NCBI RefSeq assembly: GCF_014204865.1
Contig: NZ_JACHMG010000001.1
Location: forward strand, 5,668,501-5,732,500
Length of the DNA: 64,000 nucleotides
Reading direction: 5' to 3'
Origin: Amycolatopsis jiangsuensis
GTDB taxonomy: Bacteria > Actinomycetota > Actinomycetes > Mycobacteriales > Pseudonocardiaceae
The position numbers and the translations under genes were made by a program. Below are positions 43,478 through 52,471 of this stretch, piece by piece (the stretch's first letter is position 1; each line of letters starts with the position of its first letter). A model generated the notes under the pieces. That model was not told the DNA's origin and made no database searches. It saw only the letters and a program-made list of their open reading frames with translations.

Positions 43478-45742
43478 ATGTCCCGGCAGTTCCTCGCGGA
43501 GAGCGGCATCACGCTCTCCGGGGGTGGCTACACCATCGTCGGTGTGGTCGCCGTGGTCGCCCTTGTCGCGCTGGTCATCGGCTACGTCCTGCTCAAGGAG
43601 GTGCTGGCCGCGGGCCAGGGCACCGCCAAGATGCAGGACATCGCCAAGGCAGTGCAGGAAGGTGCGGCCGCATACCTGAAGCGACAGCGCAACACCCTCG
43701 GCATCTTCGGTGTCGTGGTGTTCCTGCTGCTGTTCGCGCTCCCCGCCGACGACTGGAACGAACGGATCGGCCGCTCGATCTTCTTCCTGGTCGGCGCGGT
43801 GTTCTCGTTCGCCATCGGGTACCTCGGCATGTGGCTGGCGACGCAGGCGAACCTGCGGGTCGCCGCCGCCTCGCGCGAGGAGGGCGGTCGTGAGATCGCG
43901 ATGCGCGTGGCGTTCCGCACCGGCGGCGTGGTCGGCATGATCACCGTCGGTCTCGGCCTCTTCGGTGCCGCCGTGGTGGTGCTGGTCTACACCGGCCAGG
44001 CCCCGAAGGTGCTGGAGGGCTTCGGGTTCGGCGCCGCGCTGATCGCCATGTTCATGCGTGTCGGCGGCGGTATCTTCACCAAGGCCGCGGACGTCGGTGC
44101 GGACCTGGTCGGCAAGGTGGAGCAGGGCATTCCCGAGGACGACCCGCGCAACGCCGCGACGATCGCGGACAACGTGGGCGACAACGTCGGTGACTGCGCC
44201 GGCATGGCCGCGGACCTCTTCGAGTCCTACGCGGTGATGCTCGTCGCCGCGCTGATCCTGGGCAGCTCCGCGTTCGGCGTGCACGGCCTGATCTTCCCGC
44301 TCATCGTGCCCGCGATCGGCGTGATCACCGCGGTGATCGGCGTCTACATCACCAAAGCACGCAAGGGCGAGGGTGGTCTGGTCACGATCAACCGCTCGTT
44401 CTACATCTCCGCGGTGATCTCCGCGGTGCTGTCGGCCATCGCCGCCTTCGTGTACCTGCCGGGCAGCTTCGCCGACTTCGGCGCCGAGTTCGCGGACAAC
44501 AGCGGAAACCCGGCTGTGATCGCGACGATCTCGGTGATCATCGGCATCGTGCTGGCGGCGGTCATTCTCAAGATCACCGGGTACTACACCGGAACCGAGT
44601 ACAAGCCGGTGAAGGACGTCGGCAAGACCTCGGAAACCGGCCCGGCCACGGTGATCCTGTCCGGTATCTCGGTCGGCTTCGAGTCCGCTGTGTACACCGC
44701 TCTGGTGATCGGCGCCGCCGTGTTCGGTGCCTACCTGCTGGGTGGCGGCGTCGCGCTGTTCGCCGTGGCGCTGGCCGGAACCGGCCTGCTGACCACGGTC
44801 GGCGTCATCGTCGCGATGGACACCTTCGGTCCGGTCTCGGACAACGCGCAGGGCATCGCGGAGATGTCCGGTGACGTCGACGAGAAGGCCGCAGGCATCC
44901 TCACCGAACTGGACGCGGTCGGCAACACCACCAAGGCGATCACCAAGGGCATCGCGATCGCGACCGCGGTGCTCGCGGCCACGGCGCTGTTCGGTTCCTA
45001 CTCCGACGCGATCACGAAGGCAGTGGGCACCACGGGTTCGTTCGTCGCGAACATCGTCAGCCCGGCCACCCTGGTCGGCGTCATCGTCGGTGCGGCTGTG
45101 GTGTTCCTGTTCTCCGGTCTCGCCGTCAGCGCGGTTTCCCGCGCGGCCGGTGCGGTGGTGTACGAGGTGCGCCGCCAGTTCCGCGAGATCGCCGGGATCA
45201 TGGAGGGCACCACGCGGCCCGAGTACGGCAAGGTCGTGGACATCGTGACCCGCGACTCGCTGCGGGAGCTGGCCACGCCCGGTCTGCTCGCGGTGTTCGC
45301 CCCGATCGCGGTGGGCTTCGGCCTTGGCACCGGTGCGCTGGCCGGTTACCTGGCCGGTGCGATCGCGACCGGCACTCTGATGGCGATCTTCCTCGCCAAC
45401 TCCGGTGGTGCCTGGGACAACGCCAAGAAGCTGGTGGAGGACGGCAACCACGGTGGCAAGGGCTCGGACGCGCACGACGCCACCGTCATCGGCGACACCG
45501 TCGGTGACCCGTTCAAGGACACCGCCGGTCCCGCGATCAACCCGCTGATCAAGGTCATGAACCTGGTCTCGGTGCTGATCGCGCCCGCCGTGGTGACCCT
45601 GTCCGTGGGCGGTGGCGCCAACACCACGTGGCGGATCGTGATCGCGCTCGTCGCGGTCGCCGTCGTCGTGGCGGCCATCGTCGTCTCCAAGCGGCGCGGC
45701 ACCGTCATCGCGGACACCCCGGCTCCGGCGAACGCTGCCTGA
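43478..45742 (+). CDS. hppA: Membrane-bound proton-translocating pyrophosphatase
   Basis: A 754-residue H+-PPase with about sixteen helices. The pyrophosphate site is DVGADLVGKVEQGIPEDDPR and ADNVGDNVGDCAGMAADLFE, with a second acidic motif near the C-terminus (DTVGDPFKDTAGPAINPL). The residue in the GNTTKA position is Lys, as in K+-independent enzymes (K+-dependent ones have Ala). It pumps protons with energy of PPi. Start MSRQFLAES at 43478 follows AGGAGGACGA; a longer frame is a read-back of the repeat-free intergenic region. Monocistronic, with a strong terminator. Confidence 0.96.
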   Translation: MSRQFLAESGITLSGGGYTIVGVVAVVALVALVIGYVLLKEVLAAGQGTAKMQDIAKAVQEGAAAYLKRQRNTLGIFGVVVFLLLFALPADDWNERIGRSIFFLVGAVFSFAIGYLGMWLATQANLRVAAASREEGGREIAMRVAFRTGGVVGMITVGLGLFGAAVVVLVYTGQAPKVLEGFGFGAALIAMFMRVGGGIFTKAADVGADLVGKVEQGIPEDDPRNAATIADNVGDNVGDCAGMAADLFESYAVMLVAALILGSSAFGVHGLIFPLIVPAIGVITAVIGVYITKARKGEGGLVTINRSFYISAVISAVLSAIAAFVYLPGSFADFGAEFADNSGNPAVIATISVIIGIVLAAVILKITGYYTGTEYKPVKDVGKTSETGPATVILSGISVGFESAVYTALVIGAAVFGAYLLGGGVALFAVALAGTGLLTTVGVIVAMDTFGPVSDNAQGIAEMSGDVDEKAAGILTELDAVGNTTKAITKGIAIATAVLAATALFGSYSDAITKAVGTTGSFVANIVSPATLVGVIVGAAVVFLFSGLAVSAVSRAAGAVVYEVRRQFREIAGIMEGTTRPEYGKVVDIVTRDSLRELATPGLLAVFAPIAVGFGLGTGALAGYLAGAIATGTLMAIFLANSGGAWDNAKKLVEDGNHGGKGSDAHDATVIGDTVGDPFKDTAGPAINPLIKVMNLVSVLIAPAVVTLSVGGGANTTWRIVIALVAVAVVVAAIVVSKRRGTVIADTPAPANAA

Positions 45743-45755
45743 GTCGTTACTCCAT

Positions 45756-45790
45756 CCGGGCCCGGTGCGCTGTGTGCGTACCGGGCCCGG
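45756..45790 (+). terminator. Terminator of hppA
   Basis: CCGGGCCCGGT (45756-45766) pairs with ACCGGGCCCGG (45780-45790), and the stem is extended inward by GCGC/GCGT with one G-U pair. It begins 13 bp after the hppA stop. Confidence 0.8.
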
Positions 45791-45880
45791 CTGTGTTCAC
45801 GGGCTGGGGGCGAGTTGCGCGCGGCGGCCGGGTCGGTACCGTCGGGACGTTCGGGCTTCGAAGTGGCGGGAGGTGTTCGG

Positions 45881-46465
45881 GTGCGGCCGCGGTGGACCGT
45901 CTTTGCCGCCCTGGCAACGGGAATCGGGATCGGCCTCGCGGGCTGCGGACAGCAGCCGAGTCCCACCCAGCCGCGGAGTGGCGGCCAGGCGGACACCGCG
46001 AACCAGGCCGATCCGGCGGCGAGATGGGCGGACGGCTACTGCGGGGCGGTCAACCACCTCGTGCGCACGCTCACGACCCTGCCGGAGATCGACCCGAGTT
46101 CCCCGCAGCAGGCTGCTCGTACCTCCAGCAGACTGCTTTCGTCGGTGGTGGACGGGATCGACCAGACCGTCTCGAGTCTCGACCGGGTCGGCCCCGCGCC
46201 GTTGCCGGGCGGTACGGCGGCCAGGGCGGACCTGCTGGGCGAGTTCGCCTCCGTGCGCAAGCGGGCCGACGACGTGCGCCAGCGCCTCGACTCGGCCAGC
46301 GGAACCTCGGCCACGAAGACTGCCTTGGGGGACGCCAGGTCGGCGATCGACGACGTGGCCCGGCTGGACGTGCTGAAGGGCCTCGACGCCACGCCCGCGC
46401 TGAGCGCGGCGGGCAAGCGGGCGAGCGGCTGTCAGCAGCTGGTGGTGCCGCCCGCGCCCCGCTGA
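45881..46465 (+). CDS. Putative lipoprotein
   Basis: A 194-residue protein. The N-terminus RPRWTVFAALATGIGIGLAGC is a lipoprotein signal with lipobox IGLAGC (the Cys near residue 22). The mature part (about 170 residues) is helical with a Cys pair and no known domain; the alignment of charged, heptad-like segments (ADLLGEFASVRKRADDVRQ) suggests an antiparallel helical bundle. The GTG at 45881 is chosen because GGGAGG precedes it by 8 bases; the frame extends upstream in non-coding DNA. Function unknown. It is convergent with the VOC gene, 5 bp apart. Confidence 0.7.
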   Translation: MRPRWTVFAALATGIGIGLAGCGQQPSPTQPRSGGQADTANQADPAARWADGYCGAVNHLVRTLTTLPEIDPSSPQQAARTSSRLLSSVVDGIDQTVSSLDRVGPAPLPGGTAARADLLGEFASVRKRADDVRQRLDSASGTSATKTALGDARSAIDDVARLDVLKGLDATPALSAAGKRASGCQQLVVPPAPR

Positions 46466-46470
46466 CCCGT

Positions 46471-46857
46471 TCAGGGGTGCCGGCCCGCGAGGACGCAGAA
46501 CTCGTTGCCCTCCGGGTCGGCGAGCACGACCCAGCTTTCGTCGCCCTGGCCGACATCGGCGGGACGCGCGCCCAGCCCGACCAGCCGGTCGACTTCCTCG
46601 TGCTGCTCCCGGTCGGTCGCGTTGACGTCGAGGTGCAGCCGGTTCTTGCCGGCCCTGCCCTCGGGCACGCGGGCGAAGGTGAGTGCCGGTGGCACCGGGC
46701 CGGGACGGCGCTTCCCCTCCGGCACGGCGGGGGAACCGATGGTGACGACGTCCTCGTCCTCCTCCTGCACCTCGTAGCCGAGTACCGCGCACCAGAAACG
46801 GGCGAGGCTGTGCGGATCGGCGCAGTCGATCGCCAGTTCGGTGAACTTGCTGGTCAT
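46471..46857 (-). CDS. VOC-family (glyoxalase/bleomycin-resistance-like) protein
   Basis: A 128-residue single-module protein with the beta-alpha-beta-beta-beta arrangement. FTELAIDCADPHSLARFW (about residues 5-22) and WVVLADPEGNEFCVL (about 108-122) are the typical first and last motifs; HLDV and DPEGNEF supply the metal-binding His and Glu positions. It is often a dioxygenase/isomerase or a drug-binding protein. ATG at 46857 has AGGAGG upstream and is preferred to a start 18 codons further. No function is indicated by neighbours. Confidence 0.85.
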   Translation of the reverse strand: MTSKFTELAIDCADPHSLARFWCAVLGYEVQEEDEDVVTIGSPAVPEGKRRPGPVPPALTFARVPEGRAGKNRLHLDVNATDREQHEEVDRLVGLGARPADVGQGDESWVVLADPEGNEFCVLAGRHP

Positions 46858-46992
46858 GGCTGAGCCTCCTGGTGACGTGAGGGGTCCGCGACGAGCCGGA
46901 CGCGGTCCCACCCGACATCCTGCTCAGGTCCTCAACCCGGTTTTCGGCGAAAAACACCCGTGTGACGCTCGCCTCCAATCGAACTTGTGTTC

Positions 46993-47001
46993 TATCATAA
47001 T
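46993..47001 (+). promoter_or_regulatory. A/T-rich -10 element, probable leaderless promoter for the WhiA-like gene
   Basis: TATCATAAT covers 46993-47001 in otherwise GC-rich DNA, five bases before the GTG at 47006, with no ribosome binding site. Both TATCAT and CATAAT are -10-like. Confidence 0.45.
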
Positions 47002-47005
47002 CGGT

Positions 47006-47710
47006 GTGGAGCGGACGATCTCGCTGTTCTCGGCGGAGGCGACCGGACCAGGGCTCGCGGACCTGGCCGGGTTGCTGTGCTGCCAGGGGCAGGTCACCGA
47101 GTTCGGTCGCACGGCCGCGCGGCTGGCCGTGGTGGTCGAAGAGCCGTGGCGGGCCGGTGTGCTGGCGCGCGAGTGTCGCAGCCGGGGCGCCGACGCGCAG
47201 GTCACGGTGGCCGAATGTGGCCGTCCGCAGGTGCGCACGTCGTTCCGGGTCGATTTGCTGGAGTTCGCCGACCGGTGGCTGCGGCCGGGGCACACCGGGC
47301 CAGAGGAGCACGACTCCGGTAAGGCCGTACCCGGCGGGTTCCGGCTGAGCGGCGCGATGCTGCGGATGTGGGCACTCGCCGCAGGGCGTCCGGAAGCCGG
47401 CGGGTACCTGCTCGGTGTCGATCCGCTGGCGCCGCTGATGCACGAGGAGCTGGTGGCCGCGCTGGTTCCACTCGGCGTGCAGGCGCGCTTGCTGGGGCCG
47501 AGGGCGGAGACGCCGGCGGTGCGGATCAGCGGGCGTCGCCGGCTCGACGGGCTGCTGGAGCTGATCGGAGACGCGCCGGCCGGAGCGGAAGACGTGTGGC
47601 CGGAAGTGCCGCCCGCCGGGGAACGGCGCCCCGCGCGGACCGAAGCCGAGCCCCGACGCGGCGGGAGGGAGGAGAGTCCTCTTCAGTATCTACTGGAAGC
47701 TGTGGGGTAG
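47006..47710 (+). CDS. WhiA-like LAGLIDADG-fold protein lacking the HTH
   Basis: A 234-residue protein. The N-terminal part, LADLAGLLCCQGQVTEFGRTA, resembles the N-terminal WhiA domain (RFAGGLH-type segment), and the middle, PLAPLMHEELVAALVPLGVQARLLGP followed by VRISGRRRLDGLLELIGDAP, resembles the second WhiA/LAGLIDADG half. A C-terminal DNA-binding HTH, which WhiA has, is absent; instead the last 45 residues are charged and disordered. This is an inference from motif order. The GTG is preceded by a -10 element. Two Cys (38,39) occur in the first domain. It may be a partner of or a decoy for WhiA. Confidence 0.5.
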   Translation: MERTISLFSAEATGPGLADLAGLLCCQGQVTEFGRTAARLAVVVEEPWRAGVLARECRSRGADAQVTVAECGRPQVRTSFRVDLLEFADRWLRPGHTGPEEHDSGKAVPGGFRLSGAMLRMWALAAGRPEAGGYLLGVDPLAPLMHEELVAALVPLGVQARLLGPRAETPAVRISGRRRLDGLLELIGDAPAGAEDVWPEVPPAGERRPARTEAEPRRGGREESPLQYLLEAVG

Positions 47711-47899
47711 CCGGAGCGTAGAACGCCGGGGGCGGTGGACAGCCGGCTCCGGCGGAAGTGGCGGACGGCTGAACTTGCCCGTAGTGGGACGGTCGGCTCG
47801 GCTCGGCTCGGCTCGGTGGATGTGGAGGGCGATGAGGTCCGGGGTGGGTGGCGGCTGCGCTTGACGGAAGTGCCAAGTGGCGCGGTTCCCGTGAAGTGA

Positions 47900-48330
47900 C
47901 GGGCGGGCCGGATGCCGTCGAGTCGGCGGGTAGCTGGATTCACCGAGGGCGCAACTGGTTGCGTAGTCGGAGCGGCAGCTGGTCGCCGAGCCAGGGAAGT
48001 GGCTGGTTGCCGAGCCAGGGAAGTGGCTGGTTGCCGAGGCAGGGCAGCGGCGGGTCGTCGAGTCGGAGAAGCGGCGGGTCGTGGAGTCGGAAAGGCGGCA
48101 GGTCGTGGAGTCGGAGCGGCAGCTGGTCGCCGAGCCAGGAAAGTAGCCGGTTGCCGAGGCAGAGCAGCGGCGGGTCGTCGAGTCGGAGAGGTTGCGGGTC
48201 GCGGAGTCGGGGAAGTGGCTGGTTGCCGAGGCAGAGCAGCAGCGGGTCGTCGAGACGGAGCGGCAGCAGGTTGCCGAGTCAAGAAGCAGCGGGTCGCCGA
48301 ATCGAAGAAGCCTCCGGTCGCCCAGCCAGA
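47900..48330. repeat. 24-nt tandem repeat array, about 18 copies
   Basis: From about 47900 to 48330 units of 24 nt follow one another without spacers; each contains GCC or CGTC followed by GAG or GAGTC, for example GGTTGCCGAGGCAG and GGTCGTCGAGTCGGAG. One frame reads Arg-Val-Val-Glu-Ser-Glu-Arg-type octapeptides but has an in-frame TAG at 47964-47966 and at 48145-48147. Non-coding, or a dead gene. Confidence 0.85.
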
Positions 48331-48333
48331 GAA

Positions 48334-48369
48334 AAGGCCCTCCCCGGAGCGCGCCGGAAAGGGCCCTTC
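48334..48369. terminator. Hairpin downstream of the trypsin-like protease
   Basis: AAGGCCCT (48334-48341) pairs imperfectly with the region AGGGCCCTT (48360-48368), with CCGG/CCGG inside. It lies 50 bp beyond the protease stop on that strand, before the repeat array. Confidence 0.45.
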
Positions 48370-48418
48370 CCTCGGTGAGTCCTCGATGGATCCGTGATGG
48401 CTCCTCAGTGAGTCCTCG

Positions 48419-49234
48419 TTACGGTTTCGGTAGCGCGCAGCCCTGCTGGTCGAGGTCCACTTCGCTGGCCGGGGTGAGGCAGGCGGGAATACCGTAGGTC
48501 TCCTCGCCGTACTTGGTACCGGGCTTGACCTCGACGTTGCCGGACTCGTCGACCTCGCACGGGTTGTTCTCCGTGCAGCGCTGGCCGTCCTCGTTGGCGG
48601 TGTTGTTCACGCCGATGACCTTGCCGGTCTCGTGGTCGACGATGGGCGAGCCCGACGTTCCGCCGATCGTGTCGCAGCCGGGGGTGTAGCGGATGGAGTC
48701 CTTCCACACCCAGTCACCCTCGTGCAGCTCGTGCACGAAGCCGTCGATGCCGCAGGAGTAGATCTTCTTCCAGTAGCCGGAGACGACGTCGATGGCCGTG
48801 CCCGCCTCCGGGTGGCTGCCGACCAGCTCGAGCGGGGCGACGCCGTACTTGTCCTTGATGCCCGCGTAAGTGTCGGTGAGCTGGTAGAGCGACACGTCCG
48901 TATCGGTCATCGTGGCGTAGACGACCTTCTTCGCCTGCACCGTGCCGGCGGAGCTCTGCCCGTCCTCCGAGAGCAGGTCGAACGTGCGGTCGGAACTCTG
49001 GTCGGTGATCACCTGGCCCGGTTCGGGGAAGCCCGATTCCAGGCAGTGCCCGTTGGACAGCACGAGCGCGGGCGCGTCGAGCGGCGTGTCGGCCGGTTTG
49101 ACCACCGAACCGGAGCAGTTGGACAGGGCCACGGCGCCGGAGAACGACGTCGTCGCCGCATTCGCCGCGGGTGCGGTGACCAGGGCGAACACGGCTGCGG
49201 CGGCCACTGCGCCGCCGAGCAGGCGTCGGGTCAT
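48419..49234 (-). CDS. Secreted trypsin-like serine protease
   Basis: A 271-residue exported protease. A Sec signal (LLGGAVAAAAVFALVTAPAANA) precedes the domain. The His of the triad is in SNGHCLESG (about residue 63), the Asp in TDTDVSLYQL (about 112), and the Ser in GGTSGSPIV (about 194). Six cysteines include CGIDG, GCDTIGG and NNPCEV, probably forming disulfides outside the cell. Family members hydrolyse peptide bonds in the environment. The stop is TAA at 48419. Divergent from topA, with 336 bp between. Confidence 0.88.
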   Translation of the reverse strand: MTRRLLGGAVAAAAVFALVTAPAANAATTSFSGAVALSNCSGSVVKPADTPLDAPALVLSNGHCLESGFPEPGQVITDQSSDRTFDLLSEDGQSSAGTVQAKKVVYATMTDTDVSLYQLTDTYAGIKDKYGVAPLELVGSHPEAGTAIDVVSGYWKKIYSCGIDGFVHELHEGDWVWKDSIRYTPGCDTIGGTSGSPIVDHETGKVIGVNNTANEDGQRCTENNPCEVDESGNVEVKPGTKYGEETYGIPACLTPASEVDLDQQGCALPKP

Positions 49235-49570
49235 GAGATTTCCTTTCCGCAGGTGGAGCTGGTAAGTGAAGCGTTGCCGACGCCGGGCTCACCACCATCG
49301 AACGGAGGGTATCGCCCCGGATGACCGGTTACCCTGCACGGCACGTGTCGGACATCACGTGCTAGGTGTGGAAAGGAAACATCGTCCAGGTCGGTGGCGA
49401 TCCGACGGGCAGGAGCCCGCCGGTGGATCAGGGCACCTCGGCGCCGCGCAGGCGCCGGGGACGTGCACACTGGCAGGTCGAGACGCGGGCGCAGGACCCC
49501 CGGAGCGGGGAGACAGTGCCGCCGCCGGCGCAGAGGCGACGGCGCGGAGATGAGTGGAGAGCAGGGCAGC
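49235..49570. promoter_or_regulatory. 336-bp intergenic region between protease and topA
   Basis: No ORF is supported; the frames that cross it are antisense or read into topA. It should hold the promoters of both genes. I cannot point to a convincing -35/-10 pair. Confidence 0.4.
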
Positions 49571-52408
49571 GTGGCAGGAGCACGGACCAAGAAGAGCGGT
49601 GCCGGGGGCAACGGCGCGGGCCGCCGTCGGCTGGTAATCGTCGAATCGCCGACCAAGGCCCGCAAGATCGCCCCCTATCTCGGCGGCAACTACGTCGTCG
49701 AATCCTCCGTCGGGCACATCCGCGACCTGCCCCGCGGTGCCGCCGACGTGCCCGCGCAGTACAAGGGCGAATCCTGGGCCCGGCTCGGTGTGGACATCGA
49801 CAACGACTTCAAACCCCTGTACATCGTCACGCCGGACAAGAAGTCCAAGGTCACCGAGCTCAAGGGCCTGCTCAAGGACGTCGACGAGCTCTACCTCGCC
49901 ACGGACCCCGACCGCGAGGGCGAGGCGATCGCCTGGCACCTGCTGGAGACGCTGAAGCCCAAGGTCCCGGTGCGCCGGATGGTTTTCCACGAGGTCACCG
50001 AGCAGGCCATCCGGGCGGCCGCGGACGCCACCCGGGAACTCGACGCCGACCTCGTCGACGCGCAGGAGACCCGCCGCATCCTCGACCGGCTGTACGGCTA
50101 CGAGGTCTCGCCGGTGCTGTGGAAGAAGGTCATGCCGAAGCTCTCGGCGGGCCGCGTGCAGTCCGTGGCGACGCGGATCGTGGTCGAGCGGGAGCGCGAG
50201 CGGATGCGTTTCACCTCGGCCTCCTACTGGGACATTTCGGCAACCATGAACGCCGGTGAGGACGCCTCGCCGCAGACGTTCCCGGCGCGGCTGATCTCGG
50301 TCGACGGCTCCCGGCTGGCCACCGGCCGGGACTTCGACTCGAACGGGCAGCTCAAGGGCACGGACAAGGACATCCGCGTGCTCGGCGAGGCCGACGCGCA
50401 GGCGCTGGCGCAAGGCCTGCGTGAGCGGGACTTCAAGGTCGCGAGCGTCGAGGAGAAGCCGTACTCGCGCAAGCCGTACCCGCCGTTCATGACCTCGACG
50501 CTGCAGCAGGAGGCCGGGCGCAAGCTGCGCTTCACCTCCGAGCGCACCATGCGCATCGCGCAGAAGCTGTACGAGAACGGCTACATCACCTATATGCGTA
50601 CCGACTCGACCACGCTGTCGGAGTCGGCCATCTCCGCCGCGCGGAGCCAGGCGACGCAGCTGTACGGCAAGGAGTACGTGTCGCCGTCGCCGCGCCAGTA
50701 CACGCGCAAGGTGAAGAACGCGCAGGAGGCGCACGAGGCGATCCGTCCCTCCGGCGAGGTCTTCCGCACCCCGGGCCAGGTCGCGAGCGAGCTGGACACC
50801 GACGAGTTCCGGCTGTACGAGCTGATCTGGCAGCGCACCATCGCCTCGCAGATGGCGGACGCGAAGGGCACCACGATGTCGGTGCGCATCGTCGGAACCG
50901 CGGCGTCCGGTGAGGAGTGCACCTTCGCGGCGTCCGGTCGCACCATCACCTTCGCCGGCTTCCTGAAGGCCTACGTGGAGGCGGTCGACACCGAGGCAGG
51001 CGGTGAGGCGGACGACAAGCAGAGCCGACTGCCGGTGCTGGCCAAGGACCAGGGCCTGACCGCCGACGAGCTGGCCGCCGACGGGCACAGCACGTCGCCG
51101 CCCGCGCGGTACTCCGAGCCGAGCCTGGTGAGCAAGCTCGAGGAGCTGGGCATCGGGCGGCCGTCCACCTACGCCTCGATCATCAAGACCATCCAGGATC
51201 GCGGCTACGTGTGGAAGAAGGGTTCCGCGCTGGTGCCCTCCTGGGTCGCGTTCGCCGTGATCGCGTTGATGGAGCGGCATTTCGAACGGCTGGTGGACTA
51301 CAACTTCACCGCAGGCCTCGAGGACGAGCTGGACCGCATCGCCAACGGTGACGAGCAGCGCGTCGAGTGGCTGTCGAAGTTCTACTTCGGCGGCGACTTC
51401 GGCGTGGAGGGCTCGGTCGGCCGGCTGGGCGGGCTGAAGGCGCTGGTCGACGGGAGCGTCGAGGGCATCGACGCGCGCGAGATCAACTCGATCCCGATGT
51501 TCAGCGATGCCGAAGGTCACCAGGTCGTGGTGCGCGTCGGTCGTTACGGCCCGTACCTCGAGCGCGAGGTCGACGGTGAGTCGCGGCGGGCGAACCTGCC
51601 CGAGGATCTGCCGCCGGACGAGCTGTCGCCGGAGATCGCGGAGAAGCTGTTCGCGACGCCGCAGGAAGGTCGCGTGCTGGGCACCGACCCGGTCAGCGGG
51701 CACGAGGTCGTGGCCAAGGAAGGCCGGTTCGGCCCGTACGTCACCGAGCTGCTGCCGGAGCCGGAGCTACCCGAAGACGCCACCGCCGCGCAGAAGAAGG
51801 CTGCCAAGGCGAAGCTGCCGAAGCCGCGTACCGGTTCGCTGTTCAAGTCCATGTCGGTCGAGACGATCACCCTGGACGAAGCGCTCAAGCTGCTGTCGCT
51901 GCCGCGCGTGGTGGGCAAGGACCCGGAGTCGGGCGACGAGATCACCGCGCAGAACGGGCGGTACGGGCCGTACCTGAAGAAGGGCACGGACTCGCGGTCG
52001 TTGCAGACCGAGGACCAGCTGTTCTCGATCACGGTGGAAGAAGCGCTGAAGATCTACTCGGAGCCGAAGCAGCGGGGCCGGGCCGCCACCGCGCGTCCGC
52101 CGCTCAAGGAGCTGGGTGAGGACCCGGCGTCCGGCAAGCCGATGGTGGTCAAGGACGGCCGATTCGGCCCGTACGTGACCGACGGCGAGTACAACGCGAC
52201 GTTGCGCAAGTCCGACAACGTCGAGGAGCTGACGGCCGACCGTGCGGCCGAGCTGCTCGCGGAGAAGCGGGCGAAGGGCCCGGCGCCGAAGCGTAAGGCC
52301 CCCGCGCGCAAGACGGCGGCGAAGTCGACCACCAAGTCGACCACGAAGTCGACGGCTGCCAAGAAGGCGCCTGCGAAGAAGACGAGCAGCACGGCAAAAG
52401 CCAAGTAG
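49571..52408 (+). CDS. topA: DNA topoisomerase I
   Basis: A 945-residue type IA topoisomerase that relaxes negative supercoils, essential in actinobacteria. The TOPRIM domain starts RRLVIVESPTKARKIAPYLG and has DPDREGEAIAWHL; the catalytic Tyr is in GYITYMRTDSTTLSESA; the C-terminal domain contains repeated GRYGPYL/GRFGPYV modules instead of zinc fingers, and ends in a Lys-rich tail, as in M. tuberculosis TopA. GTG at 49571 matches the family start (VAGARTKKSG); an ATG 21 bases earlier is the alternative. It is followed by a strong terminator. Confidence 0.96.
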   Translation: MAGARTKKSGAGGNGAGRRRLVIVESPTKARKIAPYLGGNYVVESSVGHIRDLPRGAADVPAQYKGESWARLGVDIDNDFKPLYIVTPDKKSKVTELKGLLKDVDELYLATDPDREGEAIAWHLLETLKPKVPVRRMVFHEVTEQAIRAAADATRELDADLVDAQETRRILDRLYGYEVSPVLWKKVMPKLSAGRVQSVATRIVVERERERMRFTSASYWDISATMNAGEDASPQTFPARLISVDGSRLATGRDFDSNGQLKGTDKDIRVLGEADAQALAQGLRERDFKVASVEEKPYSRKPYPPFMTSTLQQEAGRKLRFTSERTMRIAQKLYENGYITYMRTDSTTLSESAISAARSQATQLYGKEYVSPSPRQYTRKVKNAQEAHEAIRPSGEVFRTPGQVASELDTDEFRLYELIWQRTIASQMADAKGTTMSVRIVGTAASGEECTFAASGRTITFAGFLKAYVEAVDTEAGGEADDKQSRLPVLAKDQGLTADELAADGHSTSPPARYSEPSLVSKLEELGIGRPSTYASIIKTIQDRGYVWKKGSALVPSWVAFAVIALMERHFERLVDYNFTAGLEDELDRIANGDEQRVEWLSKFYFGGDFGVEGSVGRLGGLKALVDGSVEGIDAREINSIPMFSDAEGHQVVVRVGRYGPYLEREVDGESRRANLPEDLPPDELSPEIAEKLFATPQEGRVLGTDPVSGHEVVAKEGRFGPYVTELLPEPELPEDATAAQKKAAKAKLPKPRTGSLFKSMSVETITLDEALKLLSLPRVVGKDPESGDEITAQNGRYGPYLKKGTDSRSLQTEDQLFSITVEEALKIYSEPKQRGRAATARPPLKELGEDPASGKPMVVKDGRFGPYVTDGEYNATLRKSDNVEELTADRAAELLAEKRAKGPAPKRKAPARKTAAKSTTKSTTKSTAAKKAPAKKTSSTAKAK

Positions 52409-52422
52409 GCCCGTTTCGGTTC

Positions 52423-52452
52423 GGGGCCACCTGGATCCGTCCAGGTGGCCCC
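52423..52452 (+). terminator. Terminator of topA
   Basis: A perfect 13-bp stem, GGGGCCACCTGGA (52423-52435) with TCCAGGTGGCCCC (52440-52452), encloses TCCG and is followed by TTCGC. It lies 14 bp after the topA stop. Confidence 0.85.
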
Positions 52453-52471
52453 TTCGCACGTCTGGGGACCG

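Noticed and set aside
43271..45475. A 734-residue minus-strand frame opposite hppA.
   Set aside because: It is a shadow: hppA on the plus strand has full catalytic motifs and membrane helices, while this frame is His/Arg/Asp-rich without motifs.
47912..48497. Coiled-coil or octapeptide-repeat gene in the 24-nt array.
   Set aside because: The frame with coil-like octapeptides has two in-frame TAGs (47964 and 48145); the open frame is Ala/Gly/Arg-rich with no start signal.
49355..51703. A 782-residue minus-strand frame opposite topA.
   Set aside because: Shadow of topA; low-complexity Arg/His/Leu composition.
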